In this document: positions 60,315 through 64,000 of the stretch, piece after piece
How positions within the stretch are numbered: the stretch's first letter is position 1
How the letters are laid out: each line of letters starts with the position of its first letter
Assembly (NCBI GenBank): GCA_002842465.1
Contig: PHDA01000003.1
Location: 49,365 to 113,364 of the forward strand
Length of the DNA: 64,000 nt
Direction of reading: 5' to 3'
Source: Bacteroidetes bacterium HGW-Bacteroidetes-7
GTDB taxonomy: Bacteria > Bacteroidota > Bacteroidia > Bacteroidales > UBA932
Translations under genes and position numbers: made by a program
Notes under the pieces: generated by a model
Databases searched by the model: none
Seen by the model: only the letters and a program-made list of their open reading frames with translations
Told to the model about the DNA's origin: nothing

Positions 60315-63056
60315 TTAACTCTCTTTTTTCTTTTTATTTAACAACTCTCTTAGAATCCATTTTTCGATACTAATTACAACAAAAATCAATGAACCAGCTA
60401 CAAACGAAATAAATAAACCTTTCCCATCGAGAGACGCTGTTCCAAACACTTTTTGCATAAACGGGGTGTATAAAAACATTGCTTGCAGAAGCATTATTGA
60501 CCCAATACCCAAAAAGATAAAGCCATTACTGAAAAGACCAATTTTTAAAACCGATTCTTTCAGAGACCTACAGTTTATCAAATAAAATATTTGGAAAAAT
60601 ATAATAAATGTTACTGCTATACTTTGGGAACGAGCCAACGCATCTGTTTGTGCCATTCCGGTTGAAAGTGAATAAGAGTACTCCCAGCTAAAAAGCACGA
60701 TAGTTCCAACTGTCATAAGTATCGAAACAAAAAACACCCTAAAAGTTACAAATCCGTTGAAAAGAGCTTCATCGGGTTTACGAGGGGGACGGTTCATTAC
60801 ATTAGGTTCTTTTACTTCGAATGCAAGCGGCAAAGCCAATGCTATGGCTGCAACCAAGTTTATCCACAACAATTGTACTGGCAACATAGGAAGCAATAGT
60901 TCTTTCGTTATAGGATTAAAAGGAAAGAATATAATGCCATAAATCAATATAAATGCAAGTCCCAAGTTGGTTGGAAGCAAGAATGCGAGAGACTTTAGCA
61001 GATTGTCGTAAACCCTTCGCCCTTCTTCAACAGCTGCTGCTATACTCGAAAAATTATCATCGGCAAGTACAATGTCTGCAGATTCTTTCGACACAGAAGT
61101 TCCGGTAATTCCCATCGCAACACCAACATTTGATTGCTTGAGCGATGGGGCATCGTTTACGCCATCACCGGTCATTGCAACAACATCATTGGCTTTTTGC
61201 AAGGCTTTTACCAAACGAAGTTTGTGTTCGGGGGCTACACGGGCAAAAATATTGGTTGATTGTATGGTTTTATCAAGTTCAGCATCGCTCATTTTCGACA
61301 AATCCACTCCTGTTACAACAGTCCCATTGGCCGAGAGGTTTAATTCCATGCCAATAGCACGTGCTGTGGCATGGTGGTCGCCAGTAATCATTTTTACTGT
61401 TATTCCCGCATTATGACATGCTTTTATAGCTTCGATTGCTTCGGTGCGTGGCGGGTCAATCATACCTATCAAGCCGATAAACTCAAATCCGTTTTCAATA
61501 TCATCTACCGATATTTCATCACTTTTACTTTGAGTTTTTTGAGCTATGGCAAGCACTCGCATCCCTTTCGAACCAAGCAATTCTATTTGAGAAATAATCT
61601 TTTGTGTATCCAAGTTTACACCACCAACATGTGTTGAACAACGTTTTAGCACAACCTCTGGTGCCCCTTTAAGAATAATATTGTCGTTAAGGGTTGCCAT
61701 GTATTGCTTTTCAGAGTCGAAAGGCACAACATCTTTTCTTGGTATTTCCTGACGTAAACCATCAATTGAAATCCCCGCTTTTGCAGCTGCAACGACCAAA
61801 GCAACCTCGGTAGGGTCGCCCGAGATACTGTATTCGTTTGCGGTATAAAGCACATTTGCATCACTACAAAGCACAGCTTTTTTAAGCAAAAGCAACATAT
61901 CTTCGGGTAAAGCTGCTAGTTCAGCATTGTTTTGTTTGAAAACACCAGCTTTATGATAACCAACACCTGTTACTTGTATGCTATAGTTATAGTTCCACAA
62001 TTCACTTACAGTCATTTCGTTTCGTGTAAGTGTTCCAGTTTTATCAGAGCAAATAACAGTTGTACTTCCTAAAGTTTCAACCGCAGGAAGTTTACGAATA
62101 ATGGCGTTTCGTTTTGCCATACGTTGTACCCCAATGGCAAGGGCAATGGTAACAACAGCCGGGAGACCTTCAGGGATAGCACCAACTGCCAAAGCTATTG
62201 CAAAAATTAAGCTTTCTTTAAGTGCATCGAACAATAATACCCCTTGCCCCAATGCACGGTATGTTCCAATAAACATAATAATTGCAGTGATAGCAACAAT
62301 ACCAATGGTTAAGTATTTGCCAATAACACCTAACTTTTTTGTTAATGGCGTATCTAAATCAACGGTTTCGTTAAGCATATCGGATATTTTACCAAGTTCG
62401 GTATCCATACCCGTTTTTACAACCACTGCCGTAGCAGTGCCTGAAACTACTAAAGTGCCACTATATACCATACATTTTCTGTCGCCAATTACAGCATCGG
62501 GAGTTACAGCTTCGGTAGTTTTTTGAGACGGCACCGATTCTCCTGTTAAAGCAGCTTCTTCTACTTGTAGGTTTTTTTGCTGTATTATCCTCATGTCGGC
62601 AGGGATGCGGTCGCCGGCAGCCACCTGAACAATATCGCCGGGAACAATCTCAGAAACAGGTATGGTTATTATATTGCCATTTCGAATTACTGTAGCATTT
62701 TCGGGAACCATGTTACTTAGAGCTTCAATGGCTTTACCTGCTTTGTATTCCTGAATAAAGCCAATAATTGAGTTTACTACCACTACGGCAAGCACTACCA
62801 TTCCATCGGTAATTTTACCCAATGCGGTAGCCAACGTGCTTGAACCAATTAAAACCCAAATCAATGGATTGTTAATTTGCCGCCAAAGCACTTTTAAAAT
62901 GCCATCTTTATTTTTACGTTTAAGTTCGTTTGCTCCGTACTTTTGACGTCTTGTTTCTACTTCTTCTAATTCAAGCCCTTGTAATGAACTCTCAAAATTT
63001 TCAAGAACCTCTTTATAGTCAATGGCATGCCATTTCCCGCTTTCGTTTTTTACCAT
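60315..63056 (-). CDS. P2-type cation-transporting P-type ATPase
   Basis: ATP-driven cation pump of 913 residues, inner membrane; ATG at 63056 preferred over a TTG at 63068. Full set of motifs: TGES near residue 175, PEGLPAVVTIALA (M4) near 298, the phosphorylation site DKTGTLTRNEMT near 343, KGAPE, and GDGVNDAPSLKQSNVGVAMG. The N-terminal cation-ATPase domain is present. M6 reads LLWINLVAAIALALPLAFE: the Asp of the Ca2+-ATPase NLVTD motif is missing, so Ca2+ is unlikely to be the sole substrate; related proteins may pump Na+ or H+. Codon use is A+T-richer than core genes. Confidence 0.9.
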   Translation of the reverse strand: MVKNESGKWHAIDYKEVLENFESSLQGLELEEVETRRQKYGANELKRKNKDGILKVLWRQINNPLIWVLIGSSTLATALGKITDGMVVLAVVVVNSIIGFIQEYKAGKAIEALSNMVPENATVIRNGNIITIPVSEIVPGDIVQVAAGDRIPADMRIIQQKNLQVEEAALTGESVPSQKTTEAVTPDAVIGDRKCMVYSGTLVVSGTATAVVVKTGMDTELGKISDMLNETVDLDTPLTKKLGVIGKYLTIGIVAITAIIMFIGTYRALGQGVLLFDALKESLIFAIALAVGAIPEGLPAVVTIALAIGVQRMAKRNAIIRKLPAVETLGSTTVICSDKTGTLTRNEMTVSELWNYNYSIQVTGVGYHKAGVFKQNNAELAALPEDMLLLLKKAVLCSDANVLYTANEYSISGDPTEVALVVAAAKAGISIDGLRQEIPRKDVVPFDSEKQYMATLNDNIILKGAPEVVLKRCSTHVGGVNLDTQKIISQIELLGSKGMRVLAIAQKTQSKSDEISVDDIENGFEFIGLIGMIDPPRTEAIEAIKACHNAGITVKMITGDHHATARAIGMELNLSANGTVVTGVDLSKMSDAELDKTIQSTNIFARVAPEHKLRLVKALQKANDVVAMTGDGVNDAPSLKQSNVGVAMGITGTSVSKESADIVLADDNFSSIAAAVEEGRRVYDNLLKSLAFLLPTNLGLAFILIYGIIFFPFNPITKELLLPMLPVQLLWINLVAAIALALPLAFEVKEPNVMNRPPRKPDEALFNGFVTFRVFFVSILMTVGTIVLFSWEYSYSLSTGMAQTDALARSQSIAVTFIIFFQIFYLINCRSLKESVLKIGLFSNGFIFLGIGSIMLLQAMFLYTPFMQKVFGTASLDGKGLFISFVAGSLIFVVISIEKWILRELLNKKKKES

Positions 63057-63088
63057 CTTTGAGAACAAATAAGTTTGTTAATAAAAAT

Positions 63089-63772
63089 TCACATTGTAAT
63101 GCTTTCAACTATTTTTTTAAAAGCTAAAATTATAGTCGAAAAAAATAATCCAAAATATATAAAAGCTCCCAAAACGGAAAAATATCCAAGAAGAATTATA
63201 ATTCCGTCTTTCTGAATAATTCCTATTGATAGAAAAAGAATAATTAATGCCGGCAAAGTATTACTAAAGGGCATTAGTCCTAAAGGTATCATTAGCAAAA
63301 TAGAACCAAACAAAATCAAAAAACCATTGATTTTACTTGCAATTTTGTTACATGTTATGAGTCTAAAACGATGCGGCTTGCTTATTTTTTCTAAAAAATA
63401 AAACCACTTTAACCCTTTGTTTAAAGCAGTGCGTAACTTTTCCGATGGGAATGACTTGTTTTTTATAGAAGAAGGTAACCACAAACTTTTATTTAAGAAA
63501 TTACTTATTCCTATAAAAAAAATTATGCCTCCAAAAACAGTACTAATACCAGGTATTGACACTGGAATTAGAAATATTATAGATAATATTGATGCAAATA
63601 TTAATAAACCGTCGTTTCCTAATAGGTTTATTATTTCAGATAATGTCAGATTTCTGTCAGGTATTTTACTAATTATTTTTTTTACTTTTTCTAATAATGT
63701 ATTGTCAAAAAAATCATCTTTTTTCAAAAAGACAACTAATTCTCTATTTTTAACTTGCAACTCTTGTGACAT
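63089..63772 (-). CDS. ExoD-like membrane protein
   Basis: A 227-residue protein with about four to five hydrophobic segments (LLIFASILSIIFLIPVSIPG, STVFGGIIFFIGISNFLN, INGFLILFGSILLMIPLGLM, then FSVLGAFIYFGLFFSTIILAF). The start LTLSEIINLLGNDGLL resembles the ExoD family, first linked to exopolysaccharide synthesis or alkaline stress in rhizobia. It follows the ATPase gene's start by 32 nt upstream on the same strand, so it may be co-transcribed with it; a link to ion homeostasis is inference. Confidence 0.75.
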   Translation of the reverse strand: MSQELQVKNRELVVFLKKDDFFDNTLLEKVKKIISKIPDRNLTLSEIINLLGNDGLLIFASILSIIFLIPVSIPGISTVFGGIIFFIGISNFLNKSLWLPSSIKNKSFPSEKLRTALNKGLKWFYFLEKISKPHRFRLITCNKIASKINGFLILFGSILLMIPLGLMPFSNTLPALIILFLSIGIIQKDGIIILLGYFSVLGAFIYFGLFFSTIILAFKKIVESITM

Positions 63773-63812
63773 AAAAATAAATTATTTCCAAACAGATTCA
63801 ATAGAATTACTT

Positions 63813-64000
63813 TTAAAAGTCAAAAAGCTCTCCTAAGAGTCCTTTCTTTTTTTTGTAACGATAATCATTGTCCCTTGAATGGTACTGCTTACCATAAATC
63901 ATATCATCTTGTTGGGGTTTAAGGTTTTGAGTTGACCGTTCAATTATTTTATCAAGTTCACCGCGGTCAAGCCAAACACCTCTACATTCAGGACAATAGT
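63813..64000 (-). CDS. Zinc-finger (TFIIB-type) domain protein, 5' end outside window
   Basis: The last 62 codons of a minus-strand gene running in from beyond the window. YCPECRGVWLDRGELDKII is the second half of the zf-TFIIB domain (one Cys pair plus the Trp-Leu-Asp-Arg-Gly motif), followed by a basic tail (YRYKKKKGLLGELFDF) and a stop at 63813. Such small proteins are common and of unknown function. It precedes the ExoD-like gene on the same strand by 40 nt. Confidence 0.8.
   Translation of the reverse strand, partial: YCPECRGVWLDRGELDKIIERSTQNLKPQQDDMIYGKQYHSRDNDYRYKKKKGLLGELFDF

Overview
The window looks like a chromosomal piece of an anaerobic member of the Bacteroidota, most likely Bacteroidales. 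The grounds are a SusC/SusD pair, TAnnTTTG promoter boxes with upstream TTG or TTTG, an OstA/SurA outer-membrane operon, DUF4831 and BlaI/M56 families, pyruvate:ferredoxin oxidoreductase, and an aldehyde:ferredoxin oxidoreductase (AOR). The species cannot be named from the sequence.

Layout. 0-6 kb: a pterin-metal theme, with a truncated AOR facing a ThiF/ThiS-like activation pair, then (past a DAHP synthase-chorismate mutase) a two-lobed lipoprotein joined to a WtpA-type tungstate/molybdate-binding lipoprotein. 6-17.5 kb: nitroreductase, HAD phosphatase, a large MG2/plug-like exported protein, POT transporter, lipid A-type acyltransferase, DUF4831, PepD, the S6-S18-L9 operon and an OmpA porin. 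17.5-28 kb: SPFH protein, BlaI/M56 pair with two clear operators, glyA, and the guaB - PPIase lipoprotein - SurA - OstA operon. 28-39 kb: radical SAM protein, YhcH protein, a likely cell-wall peptide unit (GHL10 hydrolase, NlpC/P60, dipeptide epimerase), YgjP-type protease with MoeA, then rpsO and pnp. 39-51 kb: SusC/SusD, flavodoxin, 7TM-AraC regulator, and a histidine-degradation cluster (hutH, hutI, MBL hydrolase, fused ftcD). 51-59 kb: nifJ, a small ORF, fabD, tRNA-Arg, a carboxyltransferase with a biotin-like domain that lacks its lysine, tRNA-His. 59-64 kb: palindrome-rich repeats after tRNA-His, then A+T-rich accessory genes (hypothetical, P-type ATPase, ExoD, zinc-finger protein).

How the genes work together. 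NifJ, AOR and FtcD/Hut point to ferredoxin-linked fermentation of amino acids and organic acids. AOR, MoeA, WtpA and the ThiS-like carrier fit uptake, insertion and use of tungsten or molybdenum with pterin. The OstA/SurA operon, OmpA, the acyltransferase and SusCD serve the outer membrane.

Most notable unexplained signals: (1) a repeat family with CGCGCCAGTTT arms around a GAGCCAATTTT hairpin, found three times, always at a convergent junction and abutting or overlapping the end of a minus-strand gene; (2) a nested cruciform plus a 139-bp-period duplication right after a tRNA-His whose acceptor stem has two mismatches; (3) the AOR-ThiF-ThiS and lipoprotein-WtpA arrangement; (4) operator palindromes placed on the blaI and hutH promoters. 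No computation was run: homology calls come from reading motifs, and promoters from pattern matching.
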